From Acheta domesticus (taxonomy: Eukaryota > Arthropoda > Insecta > Orthoptera > Gryllidae), in assembly GCA_031308135.1 (NCBI GenBank), contig JAHLJT010000631.1, positions 190,730,955 through 190,794,954 of the forward strand: a stretch of DNA of 64,000 nt. Reading direction: 5' to 3'. Numbering within the stretch: the stretch's first letter is position 1; every line of letters begins with the position of its first letter. The notes beneath the pieces are model-generated. The model did no database searches. It worked only from the letters and a program-made list of their open reading frames with translations, and was not told where the DNA came from. This document shows positions 47,212 to 58,017 of this stretch, in pieces. The position numbers and the translations under genes are program-made.

Positions 47212-47580
47212 GGAGGAATTTTGATGTGCGAAGGGAAGGGTGAAGAACGACGCTTAGAAATTAGGTTGGTGCGCGAGAGGGGGTATTCAAACGCGATTAG
47301 GCGCTGAAATTGCGCGCAGTGCACAGTCTTTGAGGTGTACATTGCGTGCAATGTACCCCAGAAGAGGAGGGGATATTGTGTGGATATTAGATTGTTATAG
47401 AAAGTGAGAATATGAATGGCCTGGTATGCTGGAATTCTGGGCAGTTTCTTTTGTATCAGAGAGAGGAGGAATTTTGATGCACGGGAGGGGTACGGCGAAT
47501 GGCGCTTAGAAATGAGACAGCGATAAGAAGAATTTAAATGGGATTAAACGCTGGAGTTGCGTGTCATGAAAAATTGAAAA
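47212..47580. repeat. Diverged ~253 bp duplication
   Basis: GGAGGAATTTTGATG occurs at 47212 and 47465. After each follow, in order, CGCTTAGAAAT, a ...ATTCAAACGCGATTAGGCGCTG / ATTTAAATGGGATTAAACGCTG segment and GAAATTGCG / GAGTTGCGTG. Another shorter match (GGGATTTAAAAACTGGAATTGCGTG) is at about 48687. Confidence 0.6.
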
Positions 47581-48109
47581 TTGTTTTGAAGATAAATGAG
47601 AATACGTCTTAGAGGTCAGATCAAATAAACAAATGTTCTAATGTCTCGCTACTCTACAAATCTATTCATTCTTTTTCTCTTGATCGAAGAAATATTTGGG
47701 GGGAATTCAGAAGATGAAACGTTAGATTACATTTTGAAATCCATCAGATACTGCAGGCGCAATTAAATTCTGCGTGTTTTACTTCTGAAGGAAGACCAAA
47801 ATGATAAAATTAGTGGACAATAATGATATACTATGAGCTCTCACAAACAGTTACTTGCCGGTGTTGGGCAGACAATTTTCTTGAAATATATGATTTTTGG
47901 TTTAAAAGACGGTAAAGGATCCCTAATACTCAATTATGCATTTTACGAAATGAAATAACCTAATGAAGGAATTTAGGTTACAAAAAATAAAAGGTACTGC
48001 CCAAAAAATAATATACTGTCAAAGCAAACGATAATTTATTTTTTTCCTCTTTCAAGATGCCACTATTTTTTTAAAATGTATGTATGTATTTCGCATTTTA
48101 CGGTTGGAT
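47581..48109. other. No gene recognised
   Basis: AT-rich DNA with no supported features. Confidence 0.5.
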
Positions 48110-48382
48110 TAATTCGACTTTTTCCTGCTAGTGGTGATCCCAGACCTTGGCCCTATTTTATTTATTATCCACGCCTGTGATATGTAGGTGAGTATGACGT
48201 ATTTCTCTCACCTTACCTAGTTTACTTGGCCTGCCTGAGCTTCTTATTTCCTCACACAGCTATAGAAACTGAGACGATTGGTATTAAAAAGCCACATATT
48301 CATTTTTAACCCGGCCGGGAATCGAACACGGCACCATCACACAGAAAGCTATCTCGGTTTCCATGAGTCACCCGAGGGGCTA
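48110..48382 (-). mobile_element. tRNA-derived SINE, family C, copy 2 (minus strand)
   Basis: Minus-strand order: CCCCTCGGGTGACTCATGG (A-box region), GTGTTCGATTCCCGGCCGGG (strong B box), then a body matching 13.53-13.80 kb (TTTTTAATACC...CATACTCACC segment). The two copies define the family. Confidence 0.7.
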
Positions 48383-49469
48383 TTTAAAAAATAATACATC
48401 TAATTCATTTTCTGTGTTTTGTCGCTCGTTAAAATTGCAAAATTTATTTAAGAGCATATACTCTAAATCATATTACTTTTCAAACTCGGTTTTTCCAGGT
48501 TGGACTATCGTTTGTTATCCTTAATATATTTCCTGGGTTTTAGAGCATGTTGTAGCACCCATCTTGCTTTCTCTTTTTGCATCGTTTGTTTCATATTACA
48601 TTCGCTTGCCTTGCTCAAAACTGGCCATTCTCAAGCGGATTTTTTTTCAAAATAGCGATTTATCTACTGGGAACATGAAAAATGGTCCAAAGGGATTTAA
48701 AAACTGGAATTGCGTGTGACCAGCTTCGGAACACGCTCTGGGACACGTCATAAACTTTGTGTCTTAATTTGCACTGTCACATTTCAACGACTTTGCTCTC
48801 GGGAATACATATATTTCTGTCAATGCGATGAATTGTACGTGATTTTACTCGACGAAACAACACTGGGAACGAGGCAAATTATTTGGATTGGAAACATTGC
48901 TGGGACGTTGGTTTGGAATTGACTAGAACTTTATTGAGTGAGTAGATGCGACTGAAGTCCGGGAACAGGTCTTTCTCTTTTTCATTACCCTCCGGGGCAT
49001 AAACCGAAAGTAGAAATAATACTTCAAAGTATAAAGACAATTGGACGTAATTAAAGCTTGGTCTCTTCTTATGTACTGCAAAGGAACTTTTTATGAAGTT
49101 TTACCAAAGGAAAGATGAGTAATTTCCTTTGCGTTTGTCCGAGATGAGCTGAGATTCAAATCTTTTACCTAATAAACATTTTCCGTAATTGAAGAGAGTT
49201 CATTTTGAAGACCGCACATATAGTTGTGTGCAAATTTTAAAAAATCGCACCCTTGTTTTAGTATTATTTCCTTTTTAAATATTGGCATCTCTGCTTACAA
49301 TAAGCATATCGCGCACTAGTGTTTTTTAGCTAATGAGTTCAGAAGAAATTATGTTTTGCCAGGAAATTCTTCCGATCATAATATTATAGAGATTTTCGGA
49401 GCATTTGTTAAAGGCAAGACTTTTCAATATGAATTTGAATAAGAACACATTTGAATAAGTGCCCAGCTT
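48383..49469. other. No gene recognised
   Basis: AT-rich. A 70-codon frame at 48710-48922 is not recognised. Confidence 0.5.
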
Positions 49470-49835
49470 CCATGCAGTCCACCCGTGGGCCGTGGCATCT
49501 CATTACCGAGTTTCGAGGTTGGGTAAGGCAGAGTAGGGCGCGCCGGCCGCTGCAGGCCGAGGCTGTCATCACACATCATTCCATAGCATAAAAGACATGT
49601 AGTAGACGTGACATGTAGACAAAATTCTTTAACATAACATAGAATTGTAACTTCTCATCATATAAATATCCGAGAAATAAACATTTTAGAAACTAAAAAG
49701 TATTAATCCCACATCATTCCGCTACCTGACACGCCACCGGCACGGACCCTCCAAAAGGCCCCACAGCTCTCGTGGCCGCCAGCCACCCCTCCCACTCGCG
49801 GCCGCCGCCCTGTGCGGTCCGATGGGAGAATCCTA
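49470..49835. other. Two GC-rich patches around an AT-rich LTR-like segment
   Basis: GC-rich at 49480-49570 and 49725-49835. The 170 bases between start TGTCATC and end CTGACA, with ATATAAATA and GAAATAAACA (TATA- and poly(A)-signal-like) near 49660-49682. That would fit a short solo LTR, but no target duplication is visible and there is no second copy, so I do not call it. Confidence 0.3.
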
Positions 49836-49849
49836 TGACGTTGCAATAC

Positions 49850-50110
49850 ATAAAGGTACAGGCCCTAGATAAGTCTTTGCGAAGTTCGGAGCGCGTGAAA
49901 GTACTCTGAACCTACAAAAGAGGAATGGTAAGAACCGCAACAGACCTGGTAGTCTTTTGAACGCCGAAGAAAATAGGAAACTAACAGTAGGAAAACGCCT
50001 GCGCCATTGTGTAGCATCGAAAGTTACTTTTTTCTGTACGTACGTATATACAAAGTAATTTGTAATACTGAGAAGAAACGCTAATTGTTTCAGAAGAAAC
50101 GTGATACTAC
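49850..50110 (+). mobile_element. Helentron/DINE-like family: tail joined to head
   Basis: AATAGGAAACTAACAGTAGGAAAACG...GCGCCATTGTGTAGCATCGA is a diverged version of the family 3' end (AATAGAAAACTAATACGGGAAAG...GCCATTCTGTAGCACCAC). It is directly followed by TTACTTTTTTCTGTACGTACGTATATAC, a diverged 5' end with the TACGTACGTA palindrome. This is what two tandem copies would leave at their junction. Confidence 0.55.
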
Positions 50111-50114
50111 AACA

Positions 50115-50117
<3 letters not shown>

Positions 50118-50154
<37 letters not shown>

Positions 50155-50160
50155 CGCTCG
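50118..50160. repeat. (CT)n then (CGCT)n microsatellite
   Basis: About 17 CT units followed by CGCTCGCTCG. Confidence 0.95.
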
Positions 50161-51779
50161 CAATATTTATAAATTTTCAATTTTTGAAAATTTAGAAATT
50201 TCAACGAATATGAAAGCTGTGCCATTATTTTAAGCGTCCCTTGTTCTTTCCATGGGAAAAAAATATGGAACGGTTTTTGAGAAAAAAATGTTATTATAAT
50301 TTGCATTAACCTGAAGCAGAAATTGTGCAAAACTACTCGTTTTTTTTGATAATGACCTGTTTCAAAGAGCTTCCATAAAAACTACTCGTATTTTTGTGCT
50401 TTTTGCTCTACTTCCAGTCACTGAGATTTTAACCCAACTAATAGACAGAAAAAATGTTTTCCTTTATCCCTCATGTTTCCGATCGCCAACAAGAATCATC
50501 AGCTTAACAAATATTTCTGAACTCGCCGGCCGCAAAACACGGTTTCATATGGTTGTATTCCATCTACGAAACAGCTATTTTTTCATTCTAACTAATAATT
50601 AACAAAACGTGAGAGTTGTCCGCGAACATTACGTAGCTTGTGTGAAATATCTTGCAAATAGCGTACACAAAACGTACGCGTCCGCGAGATGCTTCTGACT
50701 CTTGTCTTTTGTCGACAAATTCGACTCCCGTGCGAATCACCTGCTTTGGGACTTGTTACGTAATGTGCAGTTTTCACACTGAATTTCTGGAAAAAGTATC
50801 ACGCGCGTCAAATGATAAAGGGAACCTTCATTATCTGGAATATTGTAACAGTCAAGGCCTCGAGTCTGGAGAGTCCATGAGTCAAACACGTGGCCATGGG
50901 CCATGTTAGAATAAAAAATCTTCTTTCGTCTCCCTTGGTGACTCACGACTGTCCAAAATACTCGCACATTTAATGAGAGCCGTTTAATGAGGCAGTGGTG
51001 ACGATATAATACTCTTTGTGGTATTGTTGCAGAGAATATTGTTAGAAAATGCGAACAGTGGAGCCTTGTGAAATATGAAGTACACAATATACCTGTATGT
51101 GTTATTAGAGTCCTCGTAATATGGACGAATAGTATTCCAAATGATACTGTACTATTTTATTGAGTCATATTTGAAAAAATCTCTATATGATTTTTGGTCT
51201 GGGAGAATGTATCAATAGTTTTTGGTTAATGTGAAATGTTCAGGATAAAGTCCCTTTCCGCTGAAAGCATTGCTAATGCTCGACTCTTGTCCCATGGTAT
51301 TTCTAATACAAGTTTATTAATATCGAAATCAGTGTAGAGAAATTCTCGACCATTGATAAATAATGAAGGTTTCAGTTCATGAAATTTGTTCATGTATTCT
51401 TATATTATATAAATATATTATTTTATTAACATATTATTATATTAATATATTATATCGATAATATTCATATACTAATTACTGTTTACGCATTGGTTTTGCA
51501 AATTATATATTAATGTTCTGCCAAGAAATATAATTTTAATGAAATTAAATTGTGAACTAATATTCGAGAGCTTTTTACTGTTTTGACATATATGAAATAG
51601 TGACTCTTTTTGCAAGTTTTTCTAATCGGGAGACTTATTTTCAATCCAGTGTAGAGGAAGCAAGCGATGTTTGAAAACTATTTAGTATTTTCTTGTAAGC
51701 TAAGCTTTTAAAATATATTTCCTTTTTTCCCATTTTTACTACATTTTGCGAGGATGAAAAAAACGCGAAAAAAAAATCA
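50161..51779. other. No gene recognised
   Basis: Mostly AT-rich, and extremely so at 51400-51480. A balanced patch at 50620-50900 has overlapping frames on both strands. No product is recognised. Confidence 0.5.
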
Positions 51780-52100
51780 CAAACAAATCACACAAGGAAC
51801 ACGACGCAGAACGCCCGGTAGGCACTGCGGCGAGTCGTGGGGGCTGCACGCGAGTTGTCAGTGGATCGCGCAAACTTTTGGGCGCTTGTGCGCGCGAGTG
51901 CAAAGGCGTGTTCGCGTAACGAGAAGTGCCAGCCGGCCGCTGCCGCTCACTGCATGGCAGGTGCCTCGCAGCCCGCACACGCAGTGCCGCCAGGTACACG
52001 TGCGGCCGGCCCGCGCCGCGGAGGCGAGGCGGACAGATGGCAAGTTTTCGGACGGAAGTATTGCTTAGTCAGCCTCGCGGCCGAAATCGATAAGGAAGTA
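51780..52100. other. GC-rich block 11
   Basis: CpG-rich island directly upstream of a run of SINE copies. Four overlapping frames on both strands have no recognised domain. Confidence 0.5.
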
Positions 52101-52104
52101 GTGC

Positions 52105-52290
52105 CGTAGTGATCTTGGACCCCGGGGTCGAGGGGTTCGAGTCACGCCTAGGGCATGGTTGTATCTGTTTGTTCTTTCACCCCCTATCATCACCATATCG
52201 TTTCATCCTCATGCCATAACGTTACATCCAATAGTGGTCGCTATAGTCCTGACCTAGTAGTCGATGCGACCTTAAATAACAAAAACAGTA
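52105..52290 (+). mobile_element. tRNA-derived SINE, family E
   Basis: GTAGTGATCTTGGACCCCGG and GTCGAGGGGTTCGAGTCACG (strong B box) are followed by CCTAGGGCATGGTTGTATCTG and a body ending TCGATGCGACCTTAAATAAC with an A-rich tail. The GGCATG junction is shared with families D and the 34.3 kb unit. The A box side looks truncated or diverged. Confidence 0.6.
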
Positions 52291-52318
52291 TTGTTTACTG
52301 CTTCTCTCCTAGTATTGA

Positions 52319-52852
52319 GCGGGAGAGGTGGCTCAGTGCATCAGTTGATGTCACTGCAGTGCTTCTGAACGGAGGGTCCTAGGTTTTAATCCCGACGGTG
52401 ACAGGATTTTCGACACTTGTTTGTCAGCTAGGTCGAATTCAGTCGCTGCCTCGAGGAGAATTCTAGCGACCGGCTGCTTTGATTGCTAGTTTTCCATGTT
52501 TTTTCCGATCAACACCAGGCGAATGCGGGAGCAGTACCCAGTAACAAACGGGCCACGGACCGTGCGCGATCTTTCCTTCCTCTTCCTTGTCCTATCCTCA
52601 CCCCTTACATAAACATACTTACACCAACTTGCACTACACTACCACACATGCCGGGCGAGCTTGTCCCGGCTGGGACGGTGCCCCAGGTCCCGGCTGGTGG
52701 GAGGTACCTGATTGGGAAAACTCTGCTAGTCGACGATAGGTCGGCGTCGGATCTCGCCATCCAGCGGGGAAAGATCCCAGCCACCTCCCGATGAAAAAGC
52801 ATTCAATTCATTTACGGGACTAATGACCACAGCAATTGATGCGCCCGTAATG
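52319..52852 (+). mobile_element. tRNA-headed SINE, family B, copy 3
   Basis: Full-length copy with GAGGTGGCTCAGTGCATCAG, GGTCCTAGGTTTTAATCCCG, AGGATTTTCGACACTTG, GAGAATTCTAGCGACCGGCT, CTTCCTTGTCCTATCCTCAC, TGCCGGGCGAGCTTG and a CTTTACGGGACTAATGACC-type end ATTTACGGGACTAATGACCA. CTAGTATT before the head and TTAGTATT after the tail could be an imperfect target duplication. Confidence 0.8.
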
Positions 52853-53004
52853 AATCTTCTTAGTATTTTCACTTTTTTAAATAGGGGACTCATTGGAATT
52901 GTTTCCATCAGAAACGCACACAATGCCACGAGGCTGTGATGACTCAGTGACAGCATATCCGTCACCTCTAGCTATGGGGATAGATTGAAGTCAAACACTA
53001 TATG

Positions 53005-53428
53005 GAGGAGAGTTGTTGCGGATAGCTGCGGGTTGCAGACTTCTCCGTCGTTTCTGCGCTTAAACCAGGCGAATTCCAGGAGCCATAACTTACACGAATC
53101 ACTGCCCGCTCGCGATCTTTCCTTCTTTATCCTTGTCCCCTCCTTTATCTTTGTACATTTTCATTTCCACATATTCAGTTTATACATTTCATTCACATAT
53201 ACTACACCACAAGCAAGTGCGGGAGACCAATTAGGAGCTCTGAGTTCATATCGGTTGGGGTTGGTGCGCCTGGGAGAGATTGCTGGGGGGGGGGAGTCCG
53301 CCGGCAGATATGTGCGAGTGTGACTTCGCATCTCGTGTTCAAGCGGAAGAAGAACACCGCTACCTCCCGGGATATAACACGGACTACACTTACGGGACTT
53401 GAAGTCAGTTAAGAAGCGCCCGTAAAAA
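53005..53428 (+). mobile_element. tRNA-headed SINE, family B, copy 4 (5'-truncated)
   Basis: Lacks the tRNA-like head. It retains ACCAGGCGAATTCCAGGAGC, ATCTTTCCTTCTTTATCCTTG, GCGGGAGACCAATTAGGAGC, ACCGCTACCTCCCGG and the end CACTTACGGGACTTGAAGTC with GCGCCCGTAA and an A run. Confidence 0.7.
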
Positions 53429-53688
53429 AAATTCTTTGGTCACGGGGTAAAAGTTCTTCGTTTGGAGAAAACAAGGGTTAGATTATTGAGCCATAAGCTG
53501 TTTTAAGCCGATTAAACTATATTTTCCAACGCTTTTTTGTCGTTAAGGAATCAACATGGATTGGGTAGTTTCATTAAAATAAAATTGAGATACTTATAGT
53601 TTCAGTACTTAACCCAATTTCGCCGAAAATTGACTTAAGAAAATTTGTGGGAATTCTGAAGCGGTATTGTTGACGTAATTACATTAAG

Positions 53689-53873
53689 AAATAAAATAAG
53701 TAATCTCCGTCAACGTAATATATATTTATTTAGAGCCGGCTTTCGGAGGCTTTGCCTTCATCATCAGACTTTGCCGTCAATCTTATAATCACACTGATGA
53801 CGCCAAAGCCGTCGAAAGCCGGCTCTCTAAATAAAGATTATTAAGTTGACTGAGATGACATCTTTTATTTCAC
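53689..53873. repeat. ~78 bp-arm palindromic element carrying CTGATGA...GAAA in both arms
   Basis: The left arm (53689-53766) includes ATTTATTTAGAGCCGGCTTT. The right arm (53796-53873) is its imperfect reverse complement (GAAAGCCGGCTCTCTAAATAAA, AGTTGACTGAGATGACATC). The 29-base loop is AT-balanced. Read outward, each arm has CTGATGA, a short GGC/GCC-type stem, and GAAAGCCGGC. Confidence 0.75.
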
Positions 53874-54829
53874 CAAGAACTTTTTCCCCGTAACCACAAA
53901 TTTAATCGGTAAATCAATTAAATGTCAAGTTGTCCTGGTGTGGCAGGGATTTGAAGCAACGCTTCCAATAACGAGTTCCACGTATCGTGTTGGTTCGTAT
54001 ACCGCATACCGCGTAAGACGTGGTTGTTCTCAGTTGTTTTGTGTCATAGTGATCATTCCCAGTACACAATGAATCCGATTTCTTCTTTTAATTCCTTTCC
54101 CCTTCCCCTAAGCATGTACAGTATAAGTGTACCAGGTATATAAGTGTACCAGGCGCTACCAGGTATATGGATTTCTGATTCCAGCGCTCTCTAGGATCAG
54201 CCTGGCCTTTGTTTTTCCAACTTCGTTTAAATACTAATGGGTTTACAAACTGAGCTGACCAAGAAATTAATACTGTATGTCTGGCAATCCAGCTTTATGA
54301 GTCACGTCAGTTCGATGGCTTGAGGAGACTGGTGAGTAAGATGATAATAAAATATGAACGTATGTGGTGGGAGTCAGAATTACTCCCGTCAACGTGCTGA
54401 TCACTTTACGATGTAGCTACCAACACACGATATAGGATTAAAATTGACAGTGATTCTAATATCACTCGAGACTAATATTTATCGCTCATGAAACACAATT
54501 ATTCGCAATTAACCTCACTCTTCACCTTTTTAATGACGTTCCAATGATTAACTCCGACTTTCGAACCGTCCGATTCACTTGTTCTGTAAACTGAGGTTAT
54601 AATGCTATGCAAGCGACGAAGCTTCTGGTTCACTGTTGCTTCCGATCCGACAATAGCGTTACCACTTGTCACCGAAATGTCAGCCACAATTTTAACAACT
54701 AGGTGAGCAACTAGGTGGTTGCGCCTGGAGTTGAGACCCAGCTGGGGACGTCCTTCAGGCAGTAAATAATTGATTGACTTGTCACGTCAACCTTTATGGT
54801 CATTAATATCATAGGTATAGTGAATATTT
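53874..54829. other. No gene recognised
   Basis: Balanced to AT-rich. ATAAGTGTACCAGGTAT/ATAAGTGTACCAGG is duplicated in tandem at 54122-54153. No product is recognised in the short frames. Confidence 0.5.
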
Positions 54830-55262
54830 TTATTCCTGGAGGTGACGGTGTTACTCCTTCGCTGGATAGGAAGGTCCGACCCTGACCTACTCGTCGACTT
54901 GCGGGCGAATTCCCTCCCCAGGTATTTCCTCCCGCGAGCTACCACTCCATCCGGGACAAAATCTAAGCTCCAAACTGGTCTTCATATAAGCATGCATGTA
55001 TGTGTGGAAATGTATGAGTATGGGGAGTGGATAGGATAAGAAAGACGATGGAATGCTCCCGCGCAGTCCGTTTGATAGGGCATTGCTCCGACATTCACCT
55101 GGTGTTGATCGGTGAAAACCTGGAACTCTACAGATCAGAGCAGCCAGACTCTGGAATTCTCCTCCAGACCGAGTCTGAATTCGATCTAGCTTACTCGCAA
55201 GTGTCGAAAATTCTACTACTGCGAGAACTCGAACCTTAGGACTACTGAGTCAGTGTACAGGG
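54830..55262 (-). mobile_element. tRNA-headed SINE, family B, copy 5 (minus strand)
   Basis: On the minus strand: B-box GGTTCGAGTTCTCGC, AGAATTTTCGACACTTGC, GCTAGATCGAATTCAG, CCGATCAACACCAGGTGAAT, then the pyrimidine stretch and TAGTCGACGATAGG-like TCGACGAGTAGGTCAGGGTC, CACCTCC. Only this copy of the family is in the minus orientation. The A-box end is diverged. Confidence 0.7.
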
Positions 55263-55554
55263 AGCAAAAAAATAGGACTGAAAGGCAAATATACTATACC
55301 ACAACTAATTACAATCACCTTACTACTTTAACTGACGAAAATAACAAAATCCTAGAGGGATGGGAAATTCTCGAATTCCATGGGACCAGGAAAAACCATT
55401 CCATGGGACCAGAAAACCTAGAACAAAGCTTCTTGTTCCGGAATATTCTTGACGCCAACTGACGCAGTTACCTTGCCAGCTCCCAGGCAGAAGAAACGGG
55501 GCCAAATTGTACCATGGGCACGATCGAGCATGAATGTTTATGGGTAGAGTTGAA

Positions 55555-55557
55555 GTA

Positions 55558-55604
<47 letters not shown>
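55555..55604. repeat. (AAT)n microsatellite
   Basis: About 16 AAT units. Confidence 0.95.
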
Positions 55605-55605
<1 letters not shown>

Positions 55606-56539
55606 GATATATTTTGTGATGCATCACATAATTCAGATTGAATGATAATGTTAATTAAATCGCTTTAATAAGATGTGGTTACACGAATTACATTTCTTTT
55701 CAACTTTGTATTTTATCTAAACTTGCAGTGTCTTTAATCTGTAATGAAATTTAACTCTGATTTTATTGACTGAAAAAAAATATCCGTAATGAAAGATATA
55801 TTTACGCAAACCCATTGTTTGTAGATGTATTTTATCTTTACTTATTAACTTTATTCGTGGAAGAAGGTAACTTCAAAAACTTTCTGTTTTTCATGGAAAA
55901 CTTATACTGTACTTTGATTAATGCAGATGTAGTATGTTGAATAGAAATTAATGCAATCAATGTAAAACAGTATTCAATACGATTAATGTTCCTTTGGAGA
56001 AAGCAACTCCTCTAATTCTCTTCTTCTTCTCTCAAAATTCTGCTTAATTAATTTTATATAATAATTGATAATTCATTCATAAGTTTAAGAACTTTGCGAA
56101 CTTTCCCCTGTTCGTTGAATTACATTGATTTTTTTAAATAATTACAAGATTTCTTGAACCGCGTAACCAATAAGAGAAATCCGGGACCTTGTTAAGTACG
56201 ACCGATATACCAACGAGGAAAAAGTTTCCTTCTTTCAAAACCACTTTGCCTTTGACTTTTTCAATCTCGATCGACCTCCTAACGCTCAACACACCCCACT
56301 CCATACTTCAACATCAAACGATATTTATTTGGCTATATTTTCTTTTATCTTCTGCACTTTTCCCTCTTTTCTATCGGCTAATACAGAAAATTTCCTTCTT
56401 CGCGCGATTCATTTTTTTTTTTCTTTTCTTGCAACGCGAATTCTCGTTACTTTCTGGGAGACCTTCTTTTCGCGGAGATATGCGCCGACGCGACTTTGAG
56501 ATACACCTTTTGGCAATTTCTCATGGAAATGCAGAGAAA
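55605..56539. other. No gene recognised
   Basis: AT-rich. A 150-codon plus-strand frame (56189-56641) runs from pyrimidine-rich, Phe/Leu-rich sequence into the GC block. I see no domain and do not call it. Confidence 0.5.
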
Positions 56540-57200
56540 TGGACGCAGAAGCCGCGGCGTCTGTGTTGCGCCAAACAGTGCGGGGCCGCGGGGGGCGGAG
56601 GCGGATCGCGGGGGACGGAGGTGACGCCACAGGACGTGTAGCAAGAGGAGGGGACGACGTGGCGGCCGACTGGAGCAGGGGGGCCCAGGGGAGGTCGTGG
56701 AGGAGAAATTACGAGAGGTGGGGATGAGAGATAGATGAAGGGAAAATACGCTTGGAAGATAGAAGGGTTAAAGGAGCGGGGAAAAGAATAGAGGGAAAGG
56801 AAGGACAGAAGAGATAGGGATAAAGACGGGGAGGAACGGGAGGAGGATTGGTTCGACAGCGGAGGAGGGAGCGGTGACCGTGCAAGAGAAATTACGAGAG
56901 GCGTGGATGAGAGATAGACGAAAGGTAGATCCTGGGAGGATAGGAGGGTTAGAGGGGCGACGAAAGAAGTGAAAAGGGCGGATAGCAAGAAGAGGCAGGG
57001 CGAAAGACTAGGAGGAACGGGAAGAGGTTGGGTCCGGCGCAAGGGGGCGGGGCAGGCGGGTGAGGGAGCGAGCGCGAGGGTTGGAGGAGGATGGAGACAT
57101 TTCCCCGCTGAGGCCGTGGGACGGGAGGCGCCTTTGTCGCTGGCAGCGGGCGCGTCGGAATGTCCCCTTTAGGATGCCGGGCATTCGTCTGTTGGTCGCG
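56540..57200. other. GC-rich, purine-biased block 12
   Basis: Plus strand is very rich in G and A (GGAGG, GGGAGG, GAGAGG). It contains a ~182 bp tandem duplication (listed separately). A 173-codon minus-strand frame (56521-57042) is Ser/Leu/Pro-rich, as a purine-rich complement would give. No domain. Confidence 0.55.
56690..57055. repeat. ~182 bp tandem duplication in purine-rich DNA
   Basis: GAGAAATTACGAGAGG begins at 56703 and 56886, and GAGGAACGGGA begins at 56831 and 57012, giving periods of 183 and 181. Between them GTGGGGATGAGAGATAGA and GCGTGGATGAGAGATAGA also correspond. Two units only. Confidence 0.8.
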
Positions 57201-57972
57201 TGCCATTTGCTCTGCAAAAATGACGCTGAACCAGCAGTTCTAAATAGTGCTGAATGCCTGTGGGTGTGCTAAATAGTGCTTGGGAAGTGCATTTGGAGTC
57301 TGATTACGCGGCCGTTTGTTTGTTCGAATTGGCACTGGTATAGGAGACGCATCGGAAAGGAACAAAAATGGGCTGCCAAAGATATTTGAAATGGTAATTA
57401 TTTTAATGTGTTATCTTTCCATTAGTCTCCACTAGCTACTAATTCTTTATAGACGTTCTTTTATGATGTGGTTTCCTCCCTAAATGTGTGGCAAATGAAT
57501 GAGAATACATTCCTTGTGAACTAATTACCTTAATACATTAAAGATGGATGAGTAGTAACAATGCTCTCAAACAGACGAAATTTGCATTGTCCATGCGTTC
57601 TTACTAGTAAAATGTTGTAAATAAAATAAGCAGTGGAAAAATATTGTCTAATAAAAGGTCTAAATATTATACAATTTTGTACTTTATTTAATTTAAAATA
57701 TGTATTACCATCAAGTTATATAAATTTTCCACCTCTGTGATATATTAATGATTCTTGTATGTAGAATAATTTTAAATTACTTTTATTGGTGCATTATTGA
57801 TATTTCGTTAATAATATGATTCCTACGTGAGAAATATATACAACCCAATATGTGCTGCGGAACAGAGCTCATTGTGACTTCCCTGTCTCCCCAAAAATGT
57901 ATCTTATGGTTCGTAAAGTTTTGGTCTTATATCACAATAAAAGATTGTTTATTAAATTTTATATTGCAGTGA

Positions 57973-57973
<1 letters not shown>
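57201..57973. other. No gene recognised
   Basis: AT-rich DNA with no supported features. Confidence 0.55.
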
Positions 57974-58010
<37 letters not shown>

Positions 58011-58017
58011 CAACAAC
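57974..58017. repeat. (AAT)n-(AAC)n microsatellite
   Basis: About 11 AAT units then four AAC units. Confidence 0.95.

Noticed and set aside
49564..49733. Solo LTR (TGTCA...TGACA with TATA- and AATAAA-like words)
   Set aside because: No target duplication and no second copy in the window, so it remains a guess.
52105..52165. Functional tRNA gene
   Set aside because: Only the B-box half is well formed and it runs into a repeat body; no closed acceptor stem can be drawn. The same applies at 12.5 and 27.2 kb.
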